Origin: Hahellaceae bacterium
Lineage (GTDB): Bacteria; Pseudomonadota; Gammaproteobacteria; Pseudomonadales; Oleiphilaceae
Assembly: GCA_016744695.1 (NCBI GenBank)
Contig: JADGDV010000010.1
Location: 1-64,000 of the forward strand
Direction: 5' to 3'
DNA: 64,000 bases
A program made the position numbers and the translations under genes. Below, one piece after another: positions 19,994 to 30,628 of this stretch (the first letter of the stretch is position 1; every line of letters starts with the position of its first letter). The notes below the pieces were generated by a model. The model did not search any database. It was not told the DNA's origin and saw only the letters and a list, made by a program, of their open reading frames with translations.

Positions 19994-22369
19994 GTGCTAT
20001 TAGTTTTAACAAATCATATTCAACGCTATCAAGACTTAATTGATCAGCTTCATGAACAAAAATTGTCTTTGGTTGTGTTTGAAACTGTACCTGAAGTTCA
20101 GCATTGGCTTGAAGTTAATCATGAGCCGACAGGCTTGTTGATTGATTGTTCTAATTCATTGTTTGAAGCTTTTTTAGTTAGATTCTCATTACAATATACC
20201 GATACACCCACCTTATTATTGCTAGATCAATCTCATGTTCAATTGCAGTTGAGGCTTCGTGCCTTTATTGATCAGGTTGCAGTGAGAAAACAGGATCAGG
20301 GGCAAGGGCGTATATTATTTGTTGATGATTCAAAAACAGTGCGAATGCTCTATCGCCGGGAGCTTGAATTAGATGGGTTTTATGTAGATTTAGCTGAAAG
20401 TGCAGAGCAGGGATTTGAGTTAGCCCTCACAGGGCAATATGATCTGGCAATTATTGATTACTTTATGCCAGGGGATAACGGCGCTGAATTATGCCGCCTC
20501 TTAGGCGCCAAGGATGAAACTTCAGATTTGGTTCGTGCTATTCTCACTGCACAATATGACCCTGATATTGTAAATGAATGTCTCGAAGCGGGCGCCAGAG
20601 AGTGCATGTTTAAAAACGAGTCTACCGATTTATTTATCTCTCGTGTAAGAGCCTTATATAGATCTGTGCAACGAAAAATTCAGGTAGATAAAGAGAGAAG
20701 TCGTTTGATTGGGCTTTTGCACTCTGTTCCCGAAGGGGTTTACGGCGTTACACCTAATGGAACGATACAGTTTGTAAACCCTGCCACGATAAAGCTATTA
20801 GGGCGCAGTGTGGTTGAGTTACTCGGAGAGCGTCCTCATAAGTTTATACACCCGGTTGATACGGGTGGAAAACCGACCTCAGAAGAATTTTGTTTCTTAC
20901 AACAAGCCTACATGCTTAAAGATGAGTTGCGAGAGTGGCGTACATTATTTTCTCATGCTGATGGTTCGTTGTTTCCTGTTGAGTGTAATGTAACGCCTTT
21001 GGGTGGGGAAGGAAGTAATGAAGGTTCAGTTGTTGTGTTTAGGGATATCTCTGAGCAGCAGCGTTTAGAGCAAAACTGGCAATGGCAGCTTAGTCATGAT
21101 CACCTTACGGGGTTATTAAATCGTAGTGCATTTGAGGATCTTCTCGCGAGGGAGTTAAGCCATCTTAAGCGTTTTAAAGAACCGTCTTTATTGTTATTTA
21201 TTGATTTAGACAAATTTAAGCAGATTAATGACGAACTAGGTCATGCCGCCGGTGATCAGCTGCTGATAACACTCGCAGAGCAGCTTAAAACAAACGCACG
21301 AGAAACCGACCAGTTGGCTAGGCTTGCTGGGGATGAATTTACGATACTATTGAGCAGTATAAAAAATGAAAATATTGCTGATTTGGCAGAAAAGTATAGA
21401 CAGCTATTTGAGCAGGCCAGCTTAGATTGGGAAGGAAAACAATACCAAATTACAGGGTCAGTCGGGGCTGTTTTACTTGATGAAAGATCTGGTTCATTAA
21501 CCGAAATGTTAGCAAAGGCTGATGCTGCATGTCAGCAAGCTAAGCAGAAAGGCCGTAATCAATGGGCGCTTTATTCCGAGGATACTGAGTTACCGTCTAT
21601 TCAGGGTAACTGGCATGAGCGTTTAACGTACGCGATTAAAGAAAACTTATTCATCATGTTACAACAGCCCGTGTTTACTGCGAATGCACCGGTTGGTAAG
21701 GAACGGACCTTGATGGGTTATGAGTGCTTTTCAAGGCTAAAAGAAGGGAATAGCTTAGTTACACCGTCTTTGTTTATGTCCAATGCACTTCGATGTGGTG
21801 TGACCTCTGAAATTGATCAACTTTTGTTGATATTGCTAATTAATCACTGCAAGCAAGCTCGAATCTTAAAGGCTATACCTGCAGAACTGAATTGGTATTC
21901 GATCAACTTGTCTATTGAAACATTAGCGGATGATGATTTTAGAGAAACGCTTTTAGATAAGTGGAAGCACTCAGGTTTGGCTGCATCATATTTAATGATT
22001 GAGATTAGTGAAGCTGAGTTATTTAAACTACCAGAGTGGAAAAAATGTCTTCAACAACTTAAAAAGCAAGGTTTCCGCATTGCATTGGATCACTTTGGAA
22101 TGAATACAAATTCGATACTCAATTTGGCAAACATGCCTATTGATGTGATTAAATTAGATACTTCCTTAACACGCACTCTGGCCACAGACCTTGCTCGCAG
22201 AAACTTAATTGATGCCATTGTCGCAACTGCAAGGCAGTGCAATATTCAGGTGGTTGCATGCCATATGGAGACCGCCGTTGAGTTGGACCTTGTTCAAGCT
22301 AGGGATGTTGACTTTGTTCAAGGTTTTTACTTAGGTAAGCCTGATCGCTTTTACCCAGTTACTCATTAG
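19994..22369 (+). CDS. response regulator with PAS, GGDEF and (degenerate) EAL domains
   Basis: REC ILFVDDSKTVRMLYRRELELDGF...LAIIDYFMPG; PAS; ARLAGDEFTILL; EAL-like domain with GYECFSR, ALDHFGM. Non-ATG start (TTG in ORF track). Confidence 0.88.
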   Translation: MLLVLTNHIQRYQDLIDQLHEQKLSLVVFETVPEVQHWLEVNHEPTGLLIDCSNSLFEAFLVRFSLQYTDTPTLLLLDQSHVQLQLRLRAFIDQVAVRKQDQGQGRILFVDDSKTVRMLYRRELELDGFYVDLAESAEQGFELALTGQYDLAIIDYFMPGDNGAELCRLLGAKDETSDLVRAILTAQYDPDIVNECLEAGARECMFKNESTDLFISRVRALYRSVQRKIQVDKERSRLIGLLHSVPEGVYGVTPNGTIQFVNPATIKLLGRSVVELLGERPHKFIHPVDTGGKPTSEEFCFLQQAYMLKDELREWRTLFSHADGSLFPVECNVTPLGGEGSNEGSVVVFRDISEQQRLEQNWQWQLSHDHLTGLLNRSAFEDLLARELSHLKRFKEPSLLLFIDLDKFKQINDELGHAAGDQLLITLAEQLKTNARETDQLARLAGDEFTILLSSIKNENIADLAEKYRQLFEQASLDWEGKQYQITGSVGAVLLDERSGSLTEMLAKADAACQQAKQKGRNQWALYSEDTELPSIQGNWHERLTYAIKENLFIMLQQPVFTANAPVGKERTLMGYECFSRLKEGNSLVTPSLFMSNALRCGVTSEIDQLLLILLINHCKQARILKAIPAELNWYSINLSIETLADDDFRETLLDKWKHSGLAASYLMIEISEAELFKLPEWKKCLQQLKKQGFRIALDHFGMNTNSILNLANMPIDVIKLDTSLTRTLATDLARRNLIDAIVATARQCNIQVVACHMETAVELDLVQARDVDFVQGFYLGKPDRFYPVTH

Positions 22370-23427
22370 CTTCTAATTTGAGTCATAAATCCGCCAATAG
22401 AGCACCCGAGCTTTTCTGATCGCTCTGGGTTACGAAACTGTGCCAGTACGAAAGGGCGCATATCTGGTACAAACATTAGGTCGGCTACTTGCTGGTTAAA
22501 CACTGTTTGCCCATTAGCTAGTGATGCTAGCTTATCAAGATAGACTTTCATTAACTCCCCTTGTTTTAGTGCTGCCCAGCAATGCAAACCAATACTCTGA
22601 AGTATCGCTGCTTGATTTCCGGCCGCCGACGTAAGTACATCATGAATACATTGAATAATCGGCTCGGCTGTTTCTGCTCGAGCAATGGCTGCTGTTCCGC
22701 TACTGAAGAAGCTATCAGGTAAGGTTTTTTCTGATGGATTTGATATGGCTTCGTTAAGTCTTGATGCAATAGTCGTAGCTAAGTGTACTGATATTTTTTT
22801 GTTTTTAAGGAAGTTGCAGAGCGCTTCAAATACGGGGGCATCAACACGGGGTATTGCGTTGGATATAAGTGAATTTATTTGTTTTTCTGATACCCGTTCA
22901 ACAATATCTGCAAAGCCCTGTAAGCCTAGTGATGACCAAGCAATATCTGAATGTTCATTCGATAAATAGTCGCTTACGGCTTGGAACCATGCGGACGGAG
23001 GCTCTGCAAGCATTTTACTGACTTTTGCATGAATGGCGGCCTTTTGTAAATCATCTGGGTCAAACGTATATAGAGAACTTTGGTTTTCTTGTTCTGTCGC
23101 TTCACTTGTTTTTTTTGTAGACAGTATGCCCAGCATAACGAGCAGTTCTTTAATTAATGTGTCCCGTGCAGGTGGAATAATCAAGCCTTGCTCATCTAAG
23201 GGGAGCTTAAAAAACCAAATAGTATGCTGCTGATCTTTACCTGGGTTCCATACAACAAGAGCGAACCAGGCCTGATAAGCAAGAGGCCAGGGGTAGGGTG
23301 TATGACAAGACTCTATAGAATCAAATAACTCATTGCTGATGCTTCGGATACCTCTGCCCATATTAATCCAGCGGTACTTCAAACCAGTTGATTCTAAGAG
23401 GGCGTTCAGTGATGATGGATAGTCCAT
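22366..23427 (-). CDS. DUF3549 family protein
   Basis: KYRWINMGRGIRSISNELFDSIESCHTPYPWPLAYQAWFALVVWNP; resembles conserved hypothetical proteins of marine gammaproteobacteria. Confidence 0.65.
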   Translation of the reverse strand: MDYPSSLNALLESTGLKYRWINMGRGIRSISNELFDSIESCHTPYPWPLAYQAWFALVVWNPGKDQQHTIWFFKLPLDEQGLIIPPARDTLIKELLVMLGILSTKKTSEATEQENQSSLYTFDPDDLQKAAIHAKVSKMLAEPPSAWFQAVSDYLSNEHSDIAWSSLGLQGFADIVERVSEKQINSLISNAIPRVDAPVFEALCNFLKNKKISVHLATTIASRLNEAISNPSEKTLPDSFFSSGTAAIARAETAEPIIQCIHDVLTSAAGNQAAILQSIGLHCWAALKQGELMKVYLDKLASLANGQTVFNQQVADLMFVPDMRPFVLAQFRNPERSEKLGCSIGGFMTQIRS

Positions 23428-23510
23428 AAAAGTCTCAAAGTGATTAGTTGTTCAGTCGGTAGGGCGCTATTCTAAAACCTTTACTGATCCTGTCAAAGGT
23501 ATTATTGGCA

Positions 23511-26264
23511 CTAATCTAAGGGTAAGAAAATTTGGTCGCTTTCATTCAGGCGCAAACCTTTGCGAATTTCCTGAAATAATTGAGGCAGTTTATCACTGGG
23601 TAGGGGGGTAGAATATAAGAAGCCTTGCACATAACGACAACCGTTAATCTTTAAAAAGGCCTCTTGCTCTCTGGTTTCGACACCCGTAGCAAAGGTTTTA
23701 ATATTCATTTGCTGGGCGATATTAATTAATGTTTCTGTAATGGTCATATCATTCTGATCATCTGGAATACCCTTAATAAAGGTCCGATCAATTTTAATGA
23801 TATCAATGGGTAGCTTCTTCAGATGACTAAGTGATGAAATACCGGTTCCAAAGCTATCAATGGTTAATGTTAAGCCTAATTGCTTTAATTTTTTGAGTGT
23901 AATAACTGATTCATCAAGTTTGTTGGTGATGGTGTTTTCTTCAATTTCTAATACTAGGCATCGCGGGTTAAAGCGAGTTTCAATTAAAACGCGCTCTATG
24001 GTTTTGACCAGTTGCGGGTGGCTATATTGCCTGTTTGATAGGTTAAGTGTAATTTGTACCGGCGTTTCACTCATTGCTTGTACTGCTTTGCCTTGTAAGC
24101 AAGCGTTTATCAGCGCCCATTCACCGATGGCTAGAAGTTGACCTGTTTGCTCTGCTACATGTAGGAACTCATCAGGAGATAAAAGTCCCTTTTTAGGGTG
24201 CACCCAGCGAAGGAGGCATTCAAGGGCGACGATTTGTCCTGTTTCTATATCGATTATTGGTTGGTAATAAAGCTGAAACTCATGGTTTTTTATAGCCTGT
24301 CGCAACTCTTGCTCTATAGTGAGTTGTCGTTGCATTTCTTCGTTCATATCAGGGCTGTAAAATTGAATGTTATTTCGACCTGCGCTTTTGGCTCTATACA
24401 TTGCCATATCAGCGTTTTTAAGTAAGTCTGTGTAATGAATGCCGTCATTGGGTGAAATGGTTACGCCAATGCTGGAGGTGATTACTAGCTCTCCACCTGG
24501 AAGGGGGATGGGTTCCATAATGGCATCTAATATATTTCTGGCAACGATTTCTGCACCTTCTACACCATTAACATTGGCTAGTAGAACTGCAAATTCATCG
24601 CCTCCTAGCCGTGCAATAGTGTCTTCATCCCGTACACAGGATGTAAGCCGGTTGGCAATTTCTTTTAATAGTTCGTCACCTGCGTCATGACCTAAGGTAT
24701 CGTTTATTCGTTTGAAAAAATCAATATCAAGGTTGATTAAGGCAATGGGGTGTTGATGTCTTATCGCTTGTTTAATGGCTTGGTTGCAGCGATCTTCAAA
24801 TAGTCGTCTATTTGCAGTGCCGGTTAGCATGTCAAAGTGGGCGAGGTTATGAAGCTGGTCTTGGGTGATTCTTATCTCTGTAATATCTTGACCAATGAGT
24901 ATAACTTGAGCTTGCTCTTCATCAGAGTTTGAAATGCGGTTAATATTCCAAAGCATTGTATGTGATGAGCCATCATAAGCATTTGTTTCGCTTTCAAGGT
25001 TTTCTTTGCCTACACCGCTTTCAACGACTTTGGTGATTTTCCAAGCGGTTTCGTCTTGATTGTTTTTAGGCACAAAACAGGCGACATAGTTTTTGCCAAT
25101 TATCTCTTCTCGGCTATAACCAAATAGTTGTTCTGCCGCACTGTTCCACTGCTTAATAGTGTATTTTGAGTCCATTACGATAATGGGGCTGCCGGCGGTT
25201 TCAATGAGTGCTTTATATCTTCGTGAAGAGGTACGGAATGATTTTTCTGCTTGCTTGCGTACATACACTTCATCAATAAGTTCAAGGTTCGCTTCCTGCA
25301 ATTCTTGTGTTCTTTGCAGTACGGTATCTTCAAGCTTGTTAGATGTTTTTTGGCGTTCTTCAAGTAAGGCGCTGACATAGAGTGTGGTGCTGATAATAAT
25401 GGCCAAAAGCACCTCTAGCATAATAAGGTCGTATAAATTTCCTTCTGTAACGCCTAATGAATCTATTGATGTTAATGCGATGAATGATAGTGATAGTGTA
25501 ATGGTAACGGCTAGTGTACAGCCTGGTTGGCTAAACCGTGTTGCAGCCCAAATGGTAAGAGGAAGTACAAAAAAAATACTTTGGATACCCTGAAAAAAAG
25601 CTAAGTAGGTTATTAAGCCTAAGCCAATTGACCAAGCTGTCCATTCTAATAACTTTTCGGTGATATAGCTTAACCCCGGGTATTGATAATGTGACAGTAT
25701 TAAGGGGGTTATTAGTAATATGCCGGATATATCTGCAAGCACAAAAATCAGAAGCATTGACGTAGAGTCAGCGGTTGGCGTTTCAGTAAAAAAATTTGAT
25801 AAGAGAGTAAAAAGAGAGGAGCTAAGAACGGTAACAATGACTGAGCCTAGCAAGAACGCCAGAAGACTAAGGTCTTTATCAAAAGGGTATTTAAACCCTG
25901 TAATACTACTAAAAAAATGATAGATGAGATAAGGCTGAAGTGTATTTATGACGGTAAACGATAGAGTAAGTGCTAAATTATTAATAATTGAACCGGATGA
26001 AAATAGAAAGTCCAGTGCTGATGATGCTAGTGCGCCTGAAAATATACCGAGCAGTGAGCTATGCCCATAAATGAATATCATCGCCAGTGAAAATCCGGCA
26101 GGTAGCCAAATAGGTGAGATAGGCGAGTCAAAGATGGTAATTTGAACGGATAGGCGTGCGAGTATAAGGTAGATAGCGAAGATCGATATCATCCTTAGAG
26201 GGTGTTCTTTTATAGGTGAAAGCCAATTAGGCTTTGGTTGCTCGGAATGTTTACCGATAGCCAT
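23511..26264 (-). CDS. MASE1-PAS-GGDEF-EAL membrane protein
   Basis: N-terminal multi-TM MASE1-like (SPISPIWLPAGFSLAMIFIYG); PAS; RDEDTIARLGGDEFAVLL (I-site RxxD + GGDEF); EAL-like ALECLLRW, TIDSFGTGISSL. Confidence 0.9.
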   Translation of the reverse strand: MAIGKHSEQPKPNWLSPIKEHPLRMISIFAIYLILARLSVQITIFDSPISPIWLPAGFSLAMIFIYGHSSLLGIFSGALASSALDFLFSSGSIINNLALTLSFTVINTLQPYLIYHFFSSITGFKYPFDKDLSLLAFLLGSVIVTVLSSSLFTLLSNFFTETPTADSTSMLLIFVLADISGILLITPLILSHYQYPGLSYITEKLLEWTAWSIGLGLITYLAFFQGIQSIFFVLPLTIWAATRFSQPGCTLAVTITLSLSFIALTSIDSLGVTEGNLYDLIMLEVLLAIIISTTLYVSALLEERQKTSNKLEDTVLQRTQELQEANLELIDEVYVRKQAEKSFRTSSRRYKALIETAGSPIIVMDSKYTIKQWNSAAEQLFGYSREEIIGKNYVACFVPKNNQDETAWKITKVVESGVGKENLESETNAYDGSSHTMLWNINRISNSDEEQAQVILIGQDITEIRITQDQLHNLAHFDMLTGTANRRLFEDRCNQAIKQAIRHQHPIALINLDIDFFKRINDTLGHDAGDELLKEIANRLTSCVRDEDTIARLGGDEFAVLLANVNGVEGAEIVARNILDAIMEPIPLPGGELVITSSIGVTISPNDGIHYTDLLKNADMAMYRAKSAGRNNIQFYSPDMNEEMQRQLTIEQELRQAIKNHEFQLYYQPIIDIETGQIVALECLLRWVHPKKGLLSPDEFLHVAEQTGQLLAIGEWALINACLQGKAVQAMSETPVQITLNLSNRQYSHPQLVKTIERVLIETRFNPRCLVLEIEENTITNKLDESVITLKKLKQLGLTLTIDSFGTGISSLSHLKKLPIDIIKIDRTFIKGIPDDQNDMTITETLINIAQQMNIKTFATGVETREQEAFLKINGCRYVQGFLYSTPLPSDKLPQLFQEIRKGLRLNESDQIFLPLD

Positions 26265-26414
26265 CTGTTATTGCATCCACTGCATATAATTTTTATAGTC
26301 AATATAACGTTCTATCAATGTCACTTAATGTCCAGTCTAATCTGAAATACAATGTAGTCGTGAAACCAAATGTTTTGATATGTTACATTGTGTAATATCT
26401 AATAGGGCTATGGT

Positions 26415-27251
26415 TTAAAGCGAAAATCTCATTGATAAATCAATGGCTTTACAGTCTTTTGTTAACGCGCCTATTGAAATGTAATCAACGCCTGTTTCTG
26501 CGATAGGCACTAGGGTTTGATCGTTAATGCCACCAGATGCTTCAAGTTTTGCTCTTCCTGCTGATAAGCTAACCGAGTTGATTAACGCTTTATTGTCGAA
26601 GTTATCTAACATAATAATATCAGCACGAGCATTGAGCGCTTGTTCGAGCTCATTCATACTTTCAACTTCAACTTCAACGGGTTTTCCAGGTGCTATTTCA
26701 TGCGCTCTTGTGATGGCTTTTTTGATGGACCCACACGCCATAATATGATTTTCTTTTATTAGAAATGCATCGTATAGGCCTATGCGATGATTATGACAGC
26801 CTCCGCACTTGACTGCGTATTTTTGCGCGCGCCTTAAACCTGGGATGGTTTTGCGTGTATCGAGTAGTTTAACTTTTGTGTGGGAAACCAGTTCTGCGTA
26901 CTCTCGGCATAAGGTTGCTGTGCCGGATAAGGTCTGTAGAAAATTAAGTGCAGCCCTTTCTCCGGTTAACAAACCTCTAGCAGGCCCTTCAAGTGAAAAG
27001 AGCGTGGTATTTGCCTGAACCCGGTCTCCTTCCTTAATATGCCAGACTACTTTAATTCGCTTATCAACTTGTCTAAATACTTCGTTAACCCATTGAGAGC
27101 CACAGATAACACTGTCTTCTCTGGTTATCACGTGTGCTTTCGCTAGGGTGTCTTCAGGAATTAACTGAGCAGTAATATCTCCACTACCGATATCTTCTGC
27201 TAGTGCATCAATCACATTTTTTAGAATGACAGAGTCTAAATCGTTGGTCAT
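26415..27251 (-). CDS. nadC: nicotinate-nucleotide pyrophosphorylase (carboxylating)
   Basis: [68 protein letters not shown]. Confidence 0.95.
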   Translation of the reverse strand: MTNDLDSVILKNVIDALAEDIGSGDITAQLIPEDTLAKAHVITREDSVICGSQWVNEVFRQVDKRIKVVWHIKEGDRVQANTTLFSLEGPARGLLTGERAALNFLQTLSGTATLCREYAELVSHTKVKLLDTRKTIPGLRRAQKYAVKCGGCHNHRIGLYDAFLIKENHIMACGSIKKAITRAHEIAPGKPVEVEVESMNELEQALNARADIIMLDNFDNKALINSVSLSAGRAKLEASGGINDQTLVPIAETGVDYISIGALTKDCKAIDLSMRFSL

Positions 27252-27367
27252 AAGGCGTTATCTGGTCTATTTATTAAGGTACTTAAATTAAAAACTAAGG
27301 TCTATTTTGAAGACAAAGGCATTATAAAGAGTTCTCAAATCAATGCTAACTATTATTTAAAAGGAGT

Positions 27368-27448
27368 GTGACAACAAAAAAATGACACTTATGATTATAG
27401 ATAATGTGAGCTGCTTCTCGTAGTGACACTTCGTGACATTTGGTGACA
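27368..27448. promoter_or_regulatory. cluster of (G/A)TGACA repeats, three in 10-bp phase
   Basis: gtgaca at 27368, 27423, 27433, 27443 and atgaca at 27382, upstream of the DUF1631 gene. Confidence 0.4.
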
Positions 27449-27540
27449 CAGACAGTCTATAAAAGATTGAATATAAATGGAAAGATGGTTTTGTAAATAA
27501 CGTCAAATACCTAGATCGCTACTTTATTAATGAAGAGATT

Positions 27541-29958
27541 ATGACAAATACAAATAATGTCGTTGATTTAAATACAGGAAGATCAAGCGCTAGCTCGCAA
27601 GCATCTGCGGCGCCTAGTAACTTGCCTGTTCCATTAGTAAAGGTGAGAGATAAAGCAATAGGGCAGCTTAAAACGCTATTGCGGAAGTTGTTTGATAGCG
27701 CTGATGACGCATTATTTGAATTAGCAGATAACGCTGCATCAAACGGTGAGCAAGCCAAGTACTTTGATGCTATGCGTGAGCTAAGACTTCAGCGTAAGCA
27801 CATTGCACTATTAATGTTGCAGTCAGCGGTTAAATCTTTTAATCAGGCGGGGCGTTTTAAGTTAAGCGCCGCTCACGATACAGATACAGCGACTAGTCTG
27901 GATTCATTGAGCTTGGTTCAAAATGATGAGCTGGAAGAGCGTGTAGCTATTGAAAGTATGGTGAGTAAAACACGTAGTGCGTGTGGACAAGAGCTCGATC
28001 ATTATGAAATTCGTGTGCTATCACTGCTTCCTAATATGAATATTGATCAGGCTCATACGCCTTGTAGCCCTGAGACTCATATTCATGGTTTTGTTGATGG
28101 TTGTAAAGATCTCGATATTGATATTACGGCCAAACTAGTTGTATATAAATTATTTGATAAATATGTATTAAGTGGCACTGATAGTATTTATCGCGAGGCA
28201 AACAAGGCGCTTATTGCTGATGGCGTGATGCCAGATCTAAAGCAAGTTAGAAAAACTACTAAGCAGTCACAAAGCGCGTCTGATCCTCAGTCAAACTCTA
28301 CTATTGACGGTGTTACAGGGGAGCTTATTAATGAATCTGTTGATGATATATATGAAGAAAACGGCGGATTATTTGAAAATTTGCGAGAAATGCTTAATGC
28401 TAAGAGGAATGGACATTCAAGTGCAGGCGGAACGGTAGGTAATAGTGCATATAGCAGTGGGAATTCATCAGCTTCAATGGCTGTAACTGAAGTAAGTCGT
28501 GAACAGGTTATTTCTGTGTTGTCTGGCGTGCAGCACAGCCTTCCTTCGGCCCAAGGAAATGGCAGTGACCTTGGTGTAATGAATTTTAAAACGCTCCTTA
28601 TTGATCAAATGAGTGCCTCAGGTATTGAAGAGCCGCAACTAAAGCGGGTTGATGATGATGTTATTAACCTGGTCTCGATGTTGTTTGAGTTTATCTTAGA
28701 TGATAGGCAGCTTCAGCCAACTATGAAGGCATTAATTGCCCGATTACAAATACCAATGCTAAAAGTGGCGATGCTTGATCGTACTTTTTTTAATAAAGAC
28801 GGACATCCCGCGCGTAAATTATTGAATGAGATTGCCACAGCGGCCATTGGTTGGAATGAAAAGCCAGAAGGCAAAAGAGATCCGTTAAAAGAAAAAGTTG
28901 AGTACATTGTTCAGCACCTCATTGATGATTTTGAAAGTGACTTTAGTGTATTTGATGAGCTATTGAGTGAATTTAAGCGTTTTGTTGATGTAGAAAGTCG
29001 CCGTGGTCAATTGGTTGAGCAGCGTACTCGCGATGCTGAAGAAGGCATGGCTAGAAATGAAACATCTAAAGAGTATGTTCAGCATAGTTTGGCGCGTATT
29101 ACCGGAAACCATGAGTTGCCAGAGCCTGTTCAAGCGTTGTTAGAAGGGTGGGGGCAGTATATGTCTCTCACTTATTTAAAGCATGGAGAACAAAGTTCCG
29201 AGTGGTTAATGGCTCAGTCTGTTGCCGAAGATCTCGTGTGGAGTGTTTGTCCTGATCATCGAGTACCTGATGCGAGAAGTAAATTACTAAAACTGATTCC
29301 CCGGTTGTTAAAAAGCGTCAGAGCAGGGCTTTCGGAAGTTTCTTTTGATTCATTTAAATCAAAAGAACTGCTTAAATCGTTGGAAGGTCTGCATGTAAAT
29401 TCGCTGCAGTTACTGGCCCCAAAGCCTATTGTTGAAAAGACGGTTGTTGAGGCTGATAAGATTGTCGCTGAGCCACCAATAACGGAGGAGCCTATTGGTT
29501 CGTCATCAATGCTAAGTGATATGGACTTAGCCTTGGATGATGTCGATTCCATACTCGATGGAATAACTGAATCTCTGGAAAAAAATGAGCTTGGTTCTGT
29601 TTCAGGTGTTCTTGATAATGTGGTGCCCGTAAATGACCTAGCAAAACCGGTTGATGCTGTGAAAATGGCAGACGTAAGTGAAGAGAGCCTTAAGATGGTT
29701 GACTCACTCCGTGTAGGTTCATGGCTTGAGTTTCATAGTGACGGTGCAACCACTCGGTGTAAATTGGCAGCGCTGATTCGGGTGGCAGATAAATACATAT
29801 TTGTTGATCGAAGTGGCATTAAAGTCGCTGAAAAAAACCGAAATGCACTACTCGAAATGGTACAGGCAGGCGAAATTAGTATGATAAATGACGGCTTGCT
29901 GTTTGACCGGGCGCTAGAGTCTGTTATTGGAAACTTGAGAGAAAGTAGAAAAGATTAA
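27541..29958 (+). CDS. DUF1631 family protein
   Basis: VRDKAIGQLKTLLRKLFDSADDALFELADNAASNGEQ...YFDAMRELRLQRKHI; C-terminal VGSWLEFHSDGATTRCKLAALIRVADKYIFVDRSGIKVAEKNRNAL; position between nadC and ampD. Confidence 0.85.
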   Translation: MTNTNNVVDLNTGRSSASSQASAAPSNLPVPLVKVRDKAIGQLKTLLRKLFDSADDALFELADNAASNGEQAKYFDAMRELRLQRKHIALLMLQSAVKSFNQAGRFKLSAAHDTDTATSLDSLSLVQNDELEERVAIESMVSKTRSACGQELDHYEIRVLSLLPNMNIDQAHTPCSPETHIHGFVDGCKDLDIDITAKLVVYKLFDKYVLSGTDSIYREANKALIADGVMPDLKQVRKTTKQSQSASDPQSNSTIDGVTGELINESVDDIYEENGGLFENLREMLNAKRNGHSSAGGTVGNSAYSSGNSSASMAVTEVSREQVISVLSGVQHSLPSAQGNGSDLGVMNFKTLLIDQMSASGIEEPQLKRVDDDVINLVSMLFEFILDDRQLQPTMKALIARLQIPMLKVAMLDRTFFNKDGHPARKLLNEIATAAIGWNEKPEGKRDPLKEKVEYIVQHLIDDFESDFSVFDELLSEFKRFVDVESRRGQLVEQRTRDAEEGMARNETSKEYVQHSLARITGNHELPEPVQALLEGWGQYMSLTYLKHGEQSSEWLMAQSVAEDLVWSVCPDHRVPDARSKLLKLIPRLLKSVRAGLSEVSFDSFKSKELLKSLEGLHVNSLQLLAPKPIVEKTVVEADKIVAEPPITEEPIGSSSMLSDMDLALDDVDSILDGITESLEKNELGSVSGVLDNVVPVNDLAKPVDAVKMADVSEESLKMVDSLRVGSWLEFHSDGATTRCKLAALIRVADKYIFVDRSGIKVAEKNRNALLEMVQAGEISMINDGLLFDRALESVIGNLRESRKD

Positions 29959-30058
29959 AGACTTATTATACGTTCTTTATGTTAACTCTGTGACTTAAGC
30001 TAAAGGCTATGTAATACTTTTACTTAACGATGAACAGGGTGAATGTTAAAGGCTTGAT

Positions 30059-30628
30059 ATGGTAGATACAGATATAATTGATGGTTGGCTCTGTGGCGCT
30101 CGCCCAGTAGCTTCACCTAATTTTAATCAGCGCCCTGATGGTGCCGTTATTAGCCTGCTAGTTATTCATAATATAAGCCTTCCACCCGGGCAGTATGGTG
30201 GTAGTCACATCGAACATTTTTTTACTAACCAGCTTGATTGTTCCTTACACTCGTTTTATAAAGAAATTGAAGGTGTAGAGGTTTCGTCTCACCTGCTAAT
30301 TAAGCGAACAGGTGACGTTGTTCAGTTTGTTCCTTTTTCAGAAAGAGCATGGCATGCAGGGCGTTCAAGTTTTAATGCGTGTAAAGAGTGTAACGATTTT
30401 TCTATAGGTATAGAGTTAGAGGGTACTGACGATGACCCGTATACTGAGCTGCAATATCAATCTCTGGCGGCTATTACTCAAAGTATAATGGCTAAGTATC
30501 CTGAAATAACGAACGATCGCATTGTCGGGCATAGCGATATTTCTCCTGGTAGAAAAACTGATCCGGGTAAGTCTTTTGACTGGAATAATTACTTTGTGAG
30601 GTCAGGGCTGGAGAGGTCTGATTTATGA
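30059..30628 (+). CDS. ampD: 1,6-anhydro-N-acetylmuramyl-L-alanine amidase AmpD
   Basis: VIHNISLPPGQYGG, HLLIKRTGDVVQFVPFSERAWHAGRSSF, GHSDISPGRKTDPG. Confidence 0.95.
   Translation: MVDTDIIDGWLCGARPVASPNFNQRPDGAVISLLVIHNISLPPGQYGGSHIEHFFTNQLDCSLHSFYKEIEGVEVSSHLLIKRTGDVVQFVPFSERAWHAGRSSFNACKECNDFSIGIELEGTDDDPYTELQYQSLAAITQSIMAKYPEITNDRIVGHSDISPGRKTDPGKSFDWNNYFVRSGLERSDL

Noticed and set aside
26350-26390. caatgta ... tacattg inverted repeat upstream of the MASE1-GGDEF-EAL/nadC junction
   Set aside because: Short arms with ~27-nt spacer in AT-rich DNA; not distinguishable from chance.
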